Of a stretch of DNA of 64,000 bases, positions 36,014 to 49,030 are shown in pieces. The DNA comes from Phaeoceros laevis (Eukaryota; Anthocerotophyta; Anthocerotopsida; Notothyladales), in NCBI GenBank assembly GCA_049999765.1, contig JBNGIQ010009354.1, forward strand, positions 167,253 to 231,252. Reading direction: 5' to 3'. Both the position numbers and the translations under genes were made by a program. How positions within the stretch are numbered: the first letter of the stretch is position 1; every line of letters begins with the position of its first letter. Below the pieces are notes generated by a model. That model was not told the origin of the DNA and made no database searches. It saw only the letters and a list, made by a program, of their open reading frames with translations.

Positions 36014-36329
36014 CACAACGGGCAACTGGTGTCCCCCACCGGCATAACTCTGGCTGCTCCCTCAATAATAATTAAGACCCACTCTGCCTGCCTCCATGGC
36101 CTGCCAATGCTTCCCGTCCATGGCCTGCCAATGCTTCCCGTCCATGGCCAGTCCGTTAGTTAGCGCTGCCTCATCCATCATCCATGGCCATGGATGGCAC
36201 ACATGCGTATGGGACATTGGATGGATGGATGGATGGCCATGTGGTTGTTCTTGGTAGTCATAAACACCCACCCATAATTGTATGTGGCAGTCTATACGAA
36301 TGTGGAGCTGTTGTTATACGATGTGGAGC

Positions 36330-36360
<31 letters not shown>

Positions 36361-39300
36361 GGGAGTGGCGGAGGTGAGGTGTTGGGTGTTGTTGAGTACG
36401 GTATTATTGAGGCCTCTCACTAAGACTGTACTTACGCCGGCTGTGCTGGCTGGAAGCAGACGGCATGGAAGTACGAGGTTAAGTACGCCGCGGCGTATGA
36501 TTACGGATCCCAACTCAGCGATACGGTATGGTATCCCAGGCAGGCCCAGCCGGCCATGATGAATGAATATGAATGAGGGCGAACAAACACGCACAACAAC
36601 AACAGCAACGTATCCATACTGCTCACTTGTAATAAAAGTCTACTTCCTTCCTTTTTGCTTCCAACGATAATAAGCTTGCTTTCTTCTCTTCTTCTACAGC
36701 ATCCCTCCCGCACTGATGAGCCCAACACAACAACACACACATGCTCTCTGCTATGGAATACGCACTTTCGGCCGAATTGTGCACCGCCTCGTTAGCCCAA
36801 CCATATTTTGGTGCCTCTGCCGGTGTACGAGAGTGTGCAACGGGAAAACGGTCAGCCGGTGTAGAAAGAAAATTGGAAAAATAAAGAAACAAAAGGCATG
36901 CGGCATTCAATGGCGTCGGTTTCCAGCCTTAATTGGCTGCAATGATACGATAAGCAAGAGGAAACCGGTCCCTCGCGGCGCGCCCCTCCGCCTTCCCCCA
37001 AAGTAATGGCCCAAGAGGCGAGGTTGCCGCTATTCTATACTCGGGCAGCGCGGCACGCGCCCTCCCTTCCTTCCGAGCCAGACATCTCACAAATAATAGG
37101 GCAGCAGCCTCCTTAATTTATCCTCCTCGTGCGCTGCGCAGCGCAAGCTAAGCGATCAGGTGGTAACACTATTGGACGGCCGCTAGTCAGTCAGCAGTCG
37201 GTATCTAACTATGCTGGCCCCCTGTGTTGGTGGTTGCTATAACCGGTAATAAGCCCAAGGCAGGCAGGCCGGGGGGTAGCAGCTACTCACATGGATTATT
37301 AGAGCAGTATGTAGTAAAGCCCGGGCCTCCGTGGATCCAGTCCCCCTTAAGCTCGGCTGCCATTGGCTGCTCGGGGAGCCACTATACCCGGAGCGCTCGC
37401 ACCAGGCGCACAGGGCAGTGCGCCCGCACGCCGCTCTACATACATGTCGGCCCCAATCGGGTTCCCTCATCCGATCCGGTGTTACTCCCGCACACGCGCC
37501 ACTCCCAACAACACACACTCACTCGCACTCATGACTCGTGCTTTCGCTTCATCCAGGGCGATTCGCTCGCTGCCAAAAACAACTAAAGCAAAAGTGTTAG
37601 CAGAAGCATGCAGGCAGCTTCTGGCTTGCAATACGGACACTAGACACTTTTTACGTATCTCCGTTAGGTTTGTAACTTTGTGCATTTGTGGCCAGGCCAG
37701 GCCAGGCCAGGTTTGTACGTTTGTACAATAATACACCACCCGCTCCCGATGCCCATGCCGGCATGCATGCATGCATGAATCGCATGTACCGACATGGACA
37801 GACATGTCCAGTAACGTTATGTAGACTACTGTATGTAAGCAAGTGAGTAAGTAGTGTCAGGGGTAGAGGAGGGAGGGAGGGAGGGGATTTGTGGGGAAGT
37901 GTGCGCACTCATGGTGGCAACCCAGCCCCGAAACCAGGCGTGCCACCGCTATTTAACAAATTCCACACCGCACCTAACCAGTCGCGACTTTCGCCTGACT
38001 GCGGACTGGTCAGCTCCCGAGGCTCCTCTACCTGTACTGATCAATGGCAGCCTTTTCACCAAAGGGGGACCAGGCTAGGCCATTCCATACATTTTCATGC
38101 CCTGCCGCACCCCATCCCATCCCATTCCCTGCATCTGCTTTGCATGCACCACTAGGCTGTACCGGAGGGAGGGAGGGAGGGAGGAAGGAAGGAAGGAGTC
38201 TAGCTGTCAAAAGTAACTGGAGGGAGGGAGGGAGGCCGGCGCGCAGGGCGGGGTAGGCAGGCAGGCGATTGTATTTATTAATGTATCACGTCCCAGGTAC
38301 GCTGTGGCCCAAATGAATGTCTGTAGGAAAAAAAAAAGGAAAAAAGTAGGCGGGCGGGACTGGACGAGCGGCAGAGTCACAGCAGTTGGATTGGGCGGAC
38401 GGACGTCATCACAATCGCGTATGTATGATAGGACTCAGGATAATAGCAAAAGGCATCGGTTCGCCGCGTGCCGCGGACACGTCCCAGTTTCTACGCTTCT
38501 TCACCCCGCCCGCTTTATTACCTTTATCGCTGGCTGGCCCCAGCCCACTCTGCTCTGCCTCTGCCGCTAAAAATTATTTTGCGCTACTTCACCAGTTCCC
38601 ACTTGCCTGGATGGATTATTGGATCACAGGCGGATCCACCCATCCCGCTCTACGTTCCATCCACGTATCCTACTGCGGTTCGTGGATGGATGGACTTTAT
38701 GGGATGGACGGATTTTAGGGGATGGGAGGAATCCCAGCGAAATTGTGGTAGACTAGTAGGGGAAAAGGCCCCAAAAAAGCCGGGGCCGCGGCCGGACCCT
38801 CCCGCCTGGCAAACAAAGATTCATCGCCATAACTCTGACCGATCACCGTCTCCTCCTTTATTAGGCGGAGACTAGACTAGTGTACTGTGGTGGGCTGACT
38901 GCCTGCCTGGCTCCACTGACTGACCGACTGTTGCCTGTTCCCCTCTACGGACGGAGCAGCAAGCAGCAGGGCAGCAGGCTGACAAACTGACTCCTCCTCC
39001 ACATCTCCACTCTTTTTACACCACCACCACGTACGTACAGTAAGGCCTTTCTTGCTGATATTTACCACCCCCTTCCCTTGTCCCGGAAATCACTCGCAAC
39101 TGGTGTGGCATGTTCTGGCCTCCACATGGCAGCGCGCACAGAATCGCAGCCACTGATTCTGACCTGCTTATCAGCCGTGTATTGTTACCGTCTCACTGGC
39201 TCCGACGCTCAGGCGCCGCTCAATCCGCCGCTAATTGTGACTCCTGGGGCAGTTTGGTCATTGCAGCTAGGCTGATAACCCAACCCCGCTAGCGGTAGCT

Positions 39301-40082
39301 ACGCATGCGTAGTCTCTTCCTAGATTTGGGGCTTCGCTGTGTGCATCTACATATTTGTCGGAATATCTTTTTACTCATTGGCCGACCCAGCTGTGTTATC
39401 TACGACTCCTAGTCGTGCTGTCGCTTTCACCCAGGAAATGAATATTCCGCACTCCCCGCCAGCCAGTTACGCACAAGTCTTGAATCTCGATACAAACATC
39501 CAGGGTGCCCCTAAATTAGGCCGCCACCCTGCCTGCCTGCTTTTTTGGTAGTCAAAGCGTATGTTGTTCCGGTTTTCGCATAGTTTCCAAGTTTATCGCC
39601 GCGCTTGCGGAACAGCTACTTACGTAACTGGCAGTGGAGCACAAACCGACACATCCACTAGCCTATCACATCGGCTTCTCCTTAGGCGCCTATTTCGGTT
39701 ATTCTCCCAAAACTGCAGTCTCCAATAAGTTTGTGCCCCCTTCCCTGCACAACGGACGGCTCTTGCGTCGCCCGTCCAAAGTCAACCGCTGGCCAGGCAC
39801 TTAGTGGAACGGCCGTCGGTCGGTCGACTCTGTTAAGCAGCTCTGCAGGCAGGTAGGCCATCCGTCCGTCAGCATGAAAACTATATACAAATAATACAAT
39901 CGCCCGCCCGGTTGCCTCTACTCCAGCAAATGGTGATCAAAATAGCTAACCGTGGGGTGAGGTGGGGTGAGGTGCGGGGCAGACAAACAACAAGCACACG
40001 GAACTCACAAGTCGGTATCTGCCCTTTTGTAAACTAGGCAGCTGCGAACTATTTGAGACTCTCAGGAGTAGATAGTAAGGTT
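36014..40082. other. Gene-poor spacer with simple repeats
   Basis: No gene was recognised. It contains a 27-bp two-copy tandem near 36093-36147 (catggcctgccaatgcttcc unit), (tgg)n near 36340, ccagg repeats near 37690, and several (ggga)n runs (37870, 38165, 38220). It ends at the 3' flank of isocitrate dehydrogenase. Confidence 0.45.
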
Positions 40083-43000
40083 TTACAATTTGGATGCTGA
40101 GGATGTTGTCAGTTTCTGATGCAGATCTTCCGCAACAGCATCGATGAACTCCTCCGTGTTCAGGTAATCCCCTCTTCGGACCCTGCCACCACCACGACCA
40201 CCAACAACTTGTCAATCGATTTAGATCTAATAGCACTAAACTACCAACAACCACCTCATCTCACTGCCATGTCTCTTACTTTGGCCCGTGCACAAGAAGT
40301 GCAAGATCCTTGGTGAACTTGCCACTCTCCACGGTTCCCACACATGCCGCTTCCACCTTCTCCGCAAAATCAACCAACCGGTGGTTCCCATCCAGCTTAC
40401 CTCTGCATGTACAATGTACAGTACACAGGAAAGAAAAACACTCTATCAACCACTACCTCCTAGATAGCTCATATAGTAGACTCACTGAATTGTCCATGAG
40501 ATTGACCTACCTGTGGGCAAGACCCCGGGTCCAAGCAAAGATGGATGCAATGCTGTTGGTGCTGGTTTCTCCACCCTTTTGATGCACTCGGTAATGACGG
40601 GTCACTGTACCATGAGCAGCTTCAGCTTCGATTGTCTTACCGTCAGGACATACCTGCACCATCAGCCGCCATTTGCTCACTTCCCTCCGTCCAAGCACAA
40701 GTTGAAAAACTGACATACGCTTAAAATGCTCAAAGCTGTCTTCCATACGGGGCTTCGTCAATTACCAGCACGGAAGTCATCAAACCAAGAGAGCCAAACC
40801 CTGCAAGCCAAGGCCACAAAAAATAACCCACCACATCAGCCAGTCCATTCGTCCACCACCACCTGCTGCGTCACATGAATCCCTACCGACAAGTTCACAA
40901 TTCACCCTACCTTGCGCCAGCATGTCGCTCTGCACATCACCATCATAGTTCTTGCAAGCCCACACATAAGCTCCATCGCTCTTGAGGGCATATGCCACCA
41001 TATCATCAATCAGACGGTGCTCATACCTGCAAATGAATAAACCTTACCGTAAGCAAACAACATAAGTTTAACATACAGGTTGTGACATTGTAGACACATC
41101 CAACAAAACTGACCAGATTCCGGCCTCTTTGAACTTATCCTCCCATTCCTTCTCATAGACCTCTTGGAAAATGTCCTTAAACCTGTTGAACCGCACACGA
41201 CAGAAATTGCACCATGTCCTTCAGTAGTTGTGTGCAAGAAAGACATACCAACAAGGGAACCAACAACGCACAAACCATCTCAAACTGCCAGTTCCTACCT
41301 GCCATCATACTTCTTCAAAATGGTGTTCTTTGTACTGAGATACAAAGGCCACTTCTTCTCATACGCCATGTTCATGGATGACGCTGCAAATGCCCTGATC
41401 GACTGAAACAAGAAATCCAAAGTCCTCAGCAAGTACAATGAAACAGCTGTTTCATGAGCTGCCCAGCGCACAAGAATCTCCCAGACTTCAACATCCTAGA
41501 TATTTTAGGTCCTACCTCATCAGTGTTGTACATGGCAAGTGCCACGCCACCAGCACCTTCAAAGTCGTACACTTCCAGCTCTGTCTCCTCTCCTTTCTCA
41601 GGAACTGCAATTGTCCACACCAGTTAATGATCGTCACTCAAGTTGCACAAACTAAACCCTCCAAAGCCTACCAGATGGAGCACGCACCAAAGACGAGCTT
41701 CAGCTTGCCAGGTCCTCTTGCTACATAATCAGTAGCACGGTACTGGTCACCAAAGGCATGCCTGCCAATGCATATGGGTTGGACCCAGCCTGCACCACCA
41801 AACACAACCCATGTTATCCTATGTTAGGAAAAAGTACTTAAATTCGTACATGCATACCAGATAAACCACGTCGCTACTCACTTGGTACAAGTCTTGGAAT
41901 GTTCTTGCACAGAATGGGCTCCCGAAACACAGTACCTGAAATGGCGTAAGTACATCATCAGTGCCTATTTAGCCTGGTTTACTGTACCCCATCACTTCAC
42001 CAAACCGTCCATACTCATCAATACCTCAAGTGGCAGGATTACTTGCTATACATCAGAACAAAACGTTTCCTCGCTTACCATTCAGAATGTTCCTAATAGT
42101 TCCATTCGGGCTCTTCCACATGGCCTTCAAGCCAAATTCTTTGACACGAGCCTCATCTACATTGACAAGTCGGAACAGCAATAAGGTTTTCTGGACCATA
42201 AATTGCTTCCACTGTCTCCACACACATGAACTCCATACATATCTTCACTTGAGAATACTGTCATCGCTTACACAGCCCGGCTTTTAAGCAAGCGCAGCAA
42301 AGTTCACTTACAAATGCTCTCACATCGATAATTCAAGAGCACGAGTCAAAATCTGCACAGACCTGGTGTGATGGTTGCGCACTTCACAGCAACACTGTAC
42401 CTGTCAAATCAGTCAATCACCGAGCATGTCAGTACAGCAATCCATTGCAGGTGGCAGTTTCAAAACTACCGGGTGACAGGGTATACAGGACAGACGAGCA
42501 TATCATACTTTAAAGTGGCTTCAGCAGCCTCAATGGTCACATGGTCGTCTGTATCATCACGGTGAGGAAGCCCAAGATCAAAGTACTTGATGTCCAAATC
42601 AAGGAAGGGGAAGATCAGCTGTTAAGCAAACATATCAGCTGCATTAGAGTTTTTTTCTGCATTAACTAAGCGCAAGCAACCTTCACACATCGCAAAGCAA
42701 GACTTGCTTACCTTATCCTTGATCATTTGCCATATGACTCTGGTCATCTCATCCCCTGCAAAGATAACGCATATAAAAAACAACAAATTTAGTTGACCAG
42801 ACAGCACCACAAAAAAGAATTGTAGTACATCCAAAGGGGAGAGGAATAGAAACATTAGTGTTCCACACATAACAGATTCTCATCAGGTCAGTCCACTCGG
42901 AAATTCCATGGCAACAGTCAAGGCTGGCAGCACAACATGAAGAAAATTTCACAATGCGTGCACACTCTTCGGCCAAGCGGGAAGATATCACGTCTACCAA

Positions 43001-43603
43001 ACTGACTGAGAAGGCGCCTCATCACGATCTGCGATCTCCTCCTACACAATCTGCAGCTACTGACTGCAGCACGCTACCACCAGAAGAGTTCACCGAGCCT
43101 GCTTCTCAGGAGACTACAAGAGATTAACTCACACTCTCAGCTCGAGAATTACTAGTCAGACGAGATTCGACTGGTTCAAAAGGCTGGAAGATTATACCCC
43201 CCTCACAACAGCTTTAGGAAAAAATCCACACTGTCAGGTTGTCTCAACTACAGATCACACTCCCAGGGCTCGCCATTCTCCTCAAGATGCAGTGACGGAA
43301 AGCAGGCCAGGTCCGCAACCTACCGTCCATCTCCACGATGGGGCTGTCCACCTTGATCTTGTCGAAAGCCATGGCAGCGAAGCGGGGAGCAGACGAGTGC
43401 AGGTGAGCGCTGCCCAGGCCAGCTAGCAGCAACGACCTTCTGGAGGCTCTCACGATAACCAAAGGCAAGGAGCCCTCCGGCGCTGTCGCAGCGTGGAAAG
43501 GAGCAGCGACAGAGAGAGGGCCGATAACCTGGAGCGCGAGGCGAGTGCAAAGCCTGGCAGGGGAGGAAGCAGAAGCCCGCAGGACATGCGCTGCTACAAG
43601 CAT
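40083..43603 (-). CDS. NADP-dependent isocitrate dehydrogenase with N-terminal presequence and C-terminal SKL
   Basis: Fifteen exons, phase checked at each junction, give 494 residues: 43324-43603, 42712-42755, 42509-42618, 42363-42400, 42079-42156, 41882-41935, 41688-41789, 41516-41604, 41299-41402, 41114-41182, 40911-41026, 40766-40800, 40511-40653, 40280-40402, 40083-40182. The core matches eukaryotic [31 protein letters not shown] (isocitrate-binding Ser/Asn/Arg), [28 protein letters not shown] (metal-binding Asp), and [20 protein letters not shown] with [17 protein letters not shown]. It converts isocitrate to 2-oxoglutarate with NADPH. Residues 1-77 are an Arg/Ser/Ala-rich organelle presequence. 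Met78 (43372) starts MAFDKIKV, the usual cytosolic N-terminus, in strong context. The protein ends SASKL, a type 1 peroxisomal signal. Confidence 0.95.
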
Positions 43604-44603
43604 TGCGTGGCGACCAAGAGAGAGGGGAAATACTGGTAGGTCGCTCCGACCCGGGACAGGCTGCTATGTTTAATTTGACCGATGACTCTGACGACGTTGT
43701 GAGTGGCTCGTCGTGGCTGTTAATAAGCGGCCATCCAGCGTCGCCTTGCTATATACACGAGGGCAGCTTTGACTGGTTGCTGCGTTGCTGCTTCTGTCCT
43801 TTGAAGGTGAGGAAACATTCATCAGGAGACGTCTGATGGCGGTGCTCCGTTCCTTTTTAGACCAACGGTACTAGACTAGTCCAGGGACTCCAGTCCACCA
43901 TCTGTGTGTGTACTCTCTCGTTGCATGTGGATTCTTACTGCAGTGCAGGCAAATAATGCTGCCCTTTCCCCAACACACGGAATACCATGTGATTGTTGTC
44001 GGATTCCTGCGCAATGTGCCTTCTTTGAGTACGACCCTTTGGAGGGTGTATAAGCGGCTACATCAACCTGACAAGACAAGTCCTATTTCCTACCCTGTTT
44101 TCCGAGCCTTGGCTGTTGCACTCACCTCGTAGGATTTGGGTACCACTACAATTGGCAGGTGAGTCGGAGTGACCTGCCTGGATCCATATCCACATTTCAT
44201 GTGGTGATTGCGAGGAGGTTACTCTATTGACTGCCTCTGCACCTTTCTGACGCCCCTGGGCTTTGCCTTTGACCACATAAGACTATTCTTGAGTGAAGAG
44301 CCAAGCAAGTCAAGGATGTGCCTCGTTGTTCGGCTTCGGTTCTTACCCCCGGGCTCTCGGCCCGTACCACACAGCCAAGTGGCCTGCCTTGTCTCTTCTC
44401 TCTACAATCGGATATCGGCGCTGGCTCTGTAAAGTCTGAAGTTCACCAGTAAAAGTTGTTCTTATTTAGCTTATCCCCAAATTACTGTACAAAACCGAGT
44501 TGCGGTTTGCCTGACCACAAGAATCCCCCTTCCTACCAAAAAACTTCAAAGCTCACCACAAAAAGAAACACGTGAGAAGGTTCCAAAGTGAACCACACTT
44601 GGT
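43604..44603. other. Intergenic, ICDH promoter and SEC6 3' flank
   Basis: About 1 kb between tandem minus-strand genes. No gene, RNA or mobile element was recognised. No poly(A) tract follows the SEC6 stop. Confidence 0.45.
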
Positions 44604-46868
44604 TCACCTCCTGAGAATTCCTTTAGGGAAGCATGTGAGTCGGCTGAAGATGACAAAGCCAGGCTTGGGCACATTACCACTAGCAATGCTTCTGTTGTAC
44701 ACCTCTTTGCAGTCCTGCAGCACCTCTTTGGCGTCCTTTCTGGGAATGCCTTCACGGAGCGCCACCAGCCTTTCCACCACTTCAGGAGGACAGTCCGGAT
44801 GGGTGCCCAGCAAGTTGGTGTAGGCAAGCGTGAACTCCTCCACGCTTTCAGATGATGCAAGGTCCCTCAGCTCTGCTAAAGGTTGCACCCTCTTCCCCAC
44901 CTTGGCGGCATTAATGTACTCTTTGAAGAAGTCTGATATGACATCCTCGTCCACTTTAAGCCTCTGCAGAGTCTCTTCCTTGATGTAGTTCCTCTGACTC
45001 AGCAGGTGGTCCACGTAGACCACCACCGTCTCCTCCAAGCATGCCTCAGCAAACCGCTGGAAAGATCTCTCGTCCACGTACACCTTGACATCTCCAAAGT
45101 AGTCCCCGAAGGTGGCAACAAGGTACTCTGTCACCAGGCCATCGTACCAGTCTTTGAGGTAGAGCTTGGCAACCAGCTCCTTGACGCCAGGGTCCTCGAA
45201 TATGAGGCACACAGTTTGCTGCAATGCCTCCTTGGCTATGTCCAAGAAGCCTTTGCAGGTATCCTCGAAATTCACCTGTTCTGCATAGTAGGGTGCCAGC
45301 CCTTCCATGAGGTTGTTGCTCAGGTCCATGGCCAGGGTGTAGCAGCGCACATTGTTGTTCACCATGGCGCACAGAGATTCCAGCCCTATCTCTGTGACGG
45401 GGTCTTCCAGTCTCTGTCGTTCAGCCACCTGAAAGGCTCCCATGACCTGGATCACTGCAAGGGCGATGCGGTAGAGCATAACATCCGTGCTGTTCTCCTG
45501 CACATACTGCACCTGTTCACTGAGGATGCGAAACAGGTCCACTGCTGCAGGCGTCCAGAGCTTCCCATCTTCGGTTTTCTTGGGAGGTTGGGTTTTGTCA
45601 GCTGCCAGGATGTTGGTGTACCATTTCTGCATAGTTCCCTGCATGCGGTCTACATACACATTCATGAGGGGGTCCATGGCACCACTCTCGGCACACACCT
45701 GCGCTAGTTGCTGGTCCACCCCGAGGTCCACCAGCTGTTGCTGATACTTGACAACCCACGCCGTTATTTTCAGGATTTCTAGGTTGGACAGGTCTTTGGC
45801 CCTGTCCCCGAGCTTGCGGAGCATCTGTATGAACCTCTCCGTGTAGAGCTGCACCATGAGCTGGAACACTTCATATCGAGGAGGGAAACAGGGTGCCACA
45901 TAGTCGTAGATGTCGGGCAACTCCGACGAGATATCTGATGCTTCATCCAGAGCTTCCTTCAAGTCTGTTTCTGTGACAAGATGGGAGAGCAGCTCATCAA
46001 ACCGGTCTTCCACAGCCTTCGTTAGCTCCTCGTAACACCTGTCCTTGTACCTCCGTCCAGCAGCATCCGACTGCCTTAGAGAACCTGGAATTCCACCCTG
46101 AAGGGGTCCGGAAGTGAAAACTGTTCTTCCGTTGCTTTTGGCTCTCGGGAGCTGCATGACAGGCCTTCCGGTCTCACCATCCCCCTTGTCCTCTGCCTGA
46201 GATTGATCCAAAATCTCCTGCATCTCCACCACTCTCAAAGCTCGGACAAGGGTCTGCGGGCTGTCCTTGGAGAGCTGGAAGAAGTTGCGGACGTGGCCCC
46301 ACAGAGTCTGCTCGAACTTGTCCCGCGTCTGGCTCACATCATCGAAGAACTGGCTCAGCTTGCTTGCTTCGTCCCTGCGAGAAGACGCCGTGGCGAGTGC
46401 GAAACGCCTTTTGCCCTCCAGAGCAGACAGCCTCTCGAAAGTCCGCACCAGCTCCCTGTCGTCCTTCAACGAGCCTCTGGCCTCCGCGGCCTCCACAGAA
46501 ATGGACATCATCCCTTCCACATCCTTGAGCGTGGTGTTGAGATTGTTGCGAGCATTGCTGAGCAACTTGATCTGATCGTTGTGCTCTATCAACGACTGGC
46601 ACTCCTGGCACAGCTGATCTATGAGCACGAAATTCTTCCTCAGCTGCGCAATCGAGTCCCGGGATCCGCCCAGAGCGTCAATCCCTGCACTCGCGTGCTC
46701 CACTTGGGTCATCACACTGCTGCTCAGCAGCGCATCGTTGGCCTGCTGCCGTTGCAAGTGCTCCGCTCGGATGGCAGTCACATGGGCCAGGGATTCGGGC
46801 ATGGGAAGCAGCTTGGCCACCTCCCGCACCGCCGCCTCCTGCGCCTCAATGCCCGCATCCAGCAGCAT
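44604..46868 (-). CDS. SEC6: Exocyst subunit SEC6 (EXOC3), intronless
   Basis: One frame encodes 754 residues, the full length of plant SEC6. It begins [20 protein letters not shown] and contains the family blocks [120 protein letters not shown] and [23 protein letters not shown]6 is a helical-bundle subunit of the octameric exocyst, which tethers secretory vesicles at the plasma membrane and cell plate. Oddity: angiosperm SEC6 genes are split into many exons, while this one has none. It lies 1 kb upstream of ICDH on the same strand. Confidence 0.97.
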   Translation of the reverse strand: MLLDAGIEAQEAAVREVAKLLPMPESLAHVTAIRAEHLQRQQANDALLSSSVMTQVEHASAGIDALGGSRDSIAQLRKNFVLIDQLCQECQSLIEHNDQIKLLSNARNNLNTTLKDVEGMMSISVEAAEARGSLKDDRELVRTFERLSALEGKRRFALATASSRRDEASKLSQFFDDVSQTRDKFEQTLWGHVRNFFQLSKDSPQTLVRALRVVEMQEILDQSQAEDKGDGETGRPVMQLPRAKSNGRTVFTSGPLQGGIPGSLRQSDAAGRRYKDRCYEELTKAVEDRFDELLSHLVTETDLKEALDEASDISSELPDIYDYVAPCFPPRYEVFQLMVQLYTERFIQMLRKLGDRAKDLSNLEILKITAWVVKYQQQLVDLGVDQQLAQVCAESGAMDPLMNVYVDRMQGTMQKWYTNILAADKTQPPKKTEDGKLWTPAAVDLFRILSEQVQYVQENSTDVMLYRIALAVIQVMGAFQVAERQRLEDPVTEIGLESLCAMVNNNVRCYTLAMDLSNNLMEGLAPYYAEQVNFEDTCKGFLDIAKEALQQTVCLIFEDPGVKELVAKLYLKDWYDGLVTEYLVATFGDYFGDVKVYVDERSFQRFAEACLEETVVVYVDHLLSQRNYIKEETLQRLKVDEDVISDFFKEYINAAKVGKRVQPLAELRDLASSESVEEFTLAYTNLLGTHPDCPPEVVERLVALREGIPRKDAKEVLQDCKEVYNRSIASGNVPKPGFVIFSRLTCFPKGILRR

Positions 46869-48076
46869 GGCTGCACACGGATCTCCACTCAGCCACTACT
46901 GCGCAGCTCACGGCTCATTCCTGCTCACTCTTTGCGCCCAAAGAGCACTCAATGAATGGAGATTGCGGGGCTGCCAGATCTAAATAGCCCGGAGGTGGAT
47001 TTCCCGGAGAGGACACTCAAACTGATGCATGGACGCTACCGGATTTAGCTGAGTCTTCGTCGGCGTGACCCAGCAGTCCTTCCTGCTGTACAACCTCCAA
47101 TGTGTCACTTCTCACCACAAAATCTTCCGCCACAAAAGGCATGCCAGCCGAGAGTCCCAAACGCGTCCTTGAACCCAATGCAACTGACTTCGACACCTCA
47201 AGAGGTTAATTCGTAGGGCACAACAGCATCACTGGCCGGCTTCCGTGATGTGCAGTGTGCACACCCTGGATACGCGCAACACCCGGTACGAACAGACACG
47301 GCCCGGTACATAACCGGGCACCACCGGTTGAAGTTCGCTTGTGGCAAGCGCTCTCATTCTCCAGTCTTATAATTACCTCGGGCCCAGATCTTCAATCCCT
47401 TAATCCTTTGGGATCCACCTCCACCCCGTGGCCCTTATCGTAAAGTTATCGCTGATGCTTGTCGGGAACGCTACCCGTTCGACCCATTTTCAGAAGTGCT
47501 TGATCCCGACAGCTTCACAGCATCCATATCAACATGCACCCAAAATGAGCTTATGAGTTTAATAAGCTCCGAAGGCGTTCCACCCCTGGACTCGTTGGAC
47601 TGCCCTATTTTGTGGCATGGACAATTGATCAAGCCATCCAACTTTATAATGATGATTAATAATATATTGTACATAGTATTTTAGTGGTACTTGTAAGCAC
47701 GTGATGCATGAAGATGGGGTGAGGTAACAATCGCAAGTATAGTGAATGCTTGTGCAGTTTTACCAAACCAGGAAGAGGCTAAGTAAGTGCACACCTTGCC
47801 CAATAGGGAGGGGATTGAGGCTCAATCATGTCCTTGTCTAGCATCTAACAAGGGGAGTTCCTACATAAGTGTCCTGCTCAATGACTATAGAAACTCCGCT
47901 TCTATGATGCCAAACATGTAAAGAGCAAGCAGCAACCCCAACAAGAATAGTTCAGCATGATTCAAATTTTTTGCTTAATAGAAAAACAAGGTTCACCTGT
48001 TTGCTTTATCATGCCCTTGAGGTGGTCCCAATTGATCACATAGATGTCATCGACGTGGTCTTATACCCTAAATTCG
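46869..48076. other. Intergenic upstream of SEC6
   Basis: Presumed SEC6 leader and promoter, grading into AT-rich repeat territory. No gene was recognised. Confidence 0.4.
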
Positions 48077-48130
48077 AGAAACTTGGTGAATGTTAGAAAC
48101 TTGGTGAATGTTAGAAACTTGGTGAATGTT
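48077..48130. repeat. 18-bp tandem repeat, 3 perfect copies
   Basis: Three exact copies of agaaacttggtgaatgtt lie head to tail. Confidence 0.95.
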
Positions 48131-48387
48131 AGAGTGCCGATAGAATTCATATGCTACAATAAGTATGTCAGCACACTTTTAAAAAAATTAACCTCCTCCT
48201 CTGCTTTGCCTCTTTCTACGTTCTAAGCTTGAACTTCCCAAAGGTAATCGGGAAACAATAATTAGTGTAAGTGTGATCTATTTTCCATTTGTTTGAGCAT
48301 ACCTAAACTATTATATTCCAAACATGCAACATTAATATGCCTAAGTAGTCTCGACTAAGCTGACTGGTCCTTCAAAGAGGTCGCTGC

Positions 48388-48655
48388 CCACTGATGTTGC
48401 TGCCTTCGCCACCAGTTCACTGAGCTCCTCCAACTCTTGTAGGAATAGCTTGTGAGCACCGCTAGTAGTCAATTTGATGCCTTCGCCACCACTGATGTTG
48501 CTGCCTTCGCCACCAGTTCACTGAGCTCCTCCAACTCTTGTAGGAATAGCTTGTTAGCACCGCTAGTAGTGAATTTGCTGCCTTCGCCACCAGTTCACCG
48601 AGCTCCTCCAACTCTTGCAGGAATAGCTAGCGAGCACCCCTAGTAGTCAATTTGA
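48388..48655. repeat. About 101-bp tandem repeat, 2.8 copies, coding-like
   Basis: Units start at 48388 and 48489, with a shorter third copy from about 48577. Each contains gctgccttcgccaccagttc, ctcctccaactcttg and gcaccgctagtagt. On the minus strand the units read as a frame with SGAHKLFLQELEELSELVAK, a leucine-heptad helix, but a stop interrupts between copies. It looks like a duplicated fragment of a coiled-coil coding sequence, not a functional gene. Confidence 0.8.
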
Positions 48656-48939
48656 AGAATGGCTTTGAGAACACCTAGTAGTCAATTTGGAGAATGGCCT
48701 TTGAACATCAATTCTTTCGTCACATAACCCTACAATATCAACCTTGACTAGATGCTGCAACTGCCCTATCACTCTGAAAATCAACTATGCTCCTATGCAT
48801 ATGTTTGGATGCACCACATATTCCTACAATAATATCCAGCGTCTCGTTTATGAGAAGGTTGTTTATCTACTTTTGTGGTCGTGCACTGGGGTGCAAGGAT
48901 CAGTTTTTGCAATAGGGATCATCCAATAGCATACAATAC
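48656..48939. other. AT-rich spacer
   Basis: Contains one more partial echo of the preceding unit (cctagtagtcaatttgg near 48680). Nothing else was recognised. Confidence 0.4.
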
Positions 48940-49023
48940 AAAGGCCAATAGTGATCATACATTAGCACACATACACGCTGGAAAGGCCAATATTGATCAT
49001 ATATTAGCACACATACACGTTGG
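48940..49023. repeat. 42-bp tandem repeat, 2 copies
   Basis: Two copies of aaaggccaatagtgatcata plus ttagcacacatacacgctgg, differing at a few positions. Confidence 0.9.
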
Positions 49024-49030
49024 AATAGTA

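Noticed and set aside
45006-45707. 233-codon frame antisense to SEC6
   Set aside because: Shadow of the long SEC6 exon with no recognisable domain.
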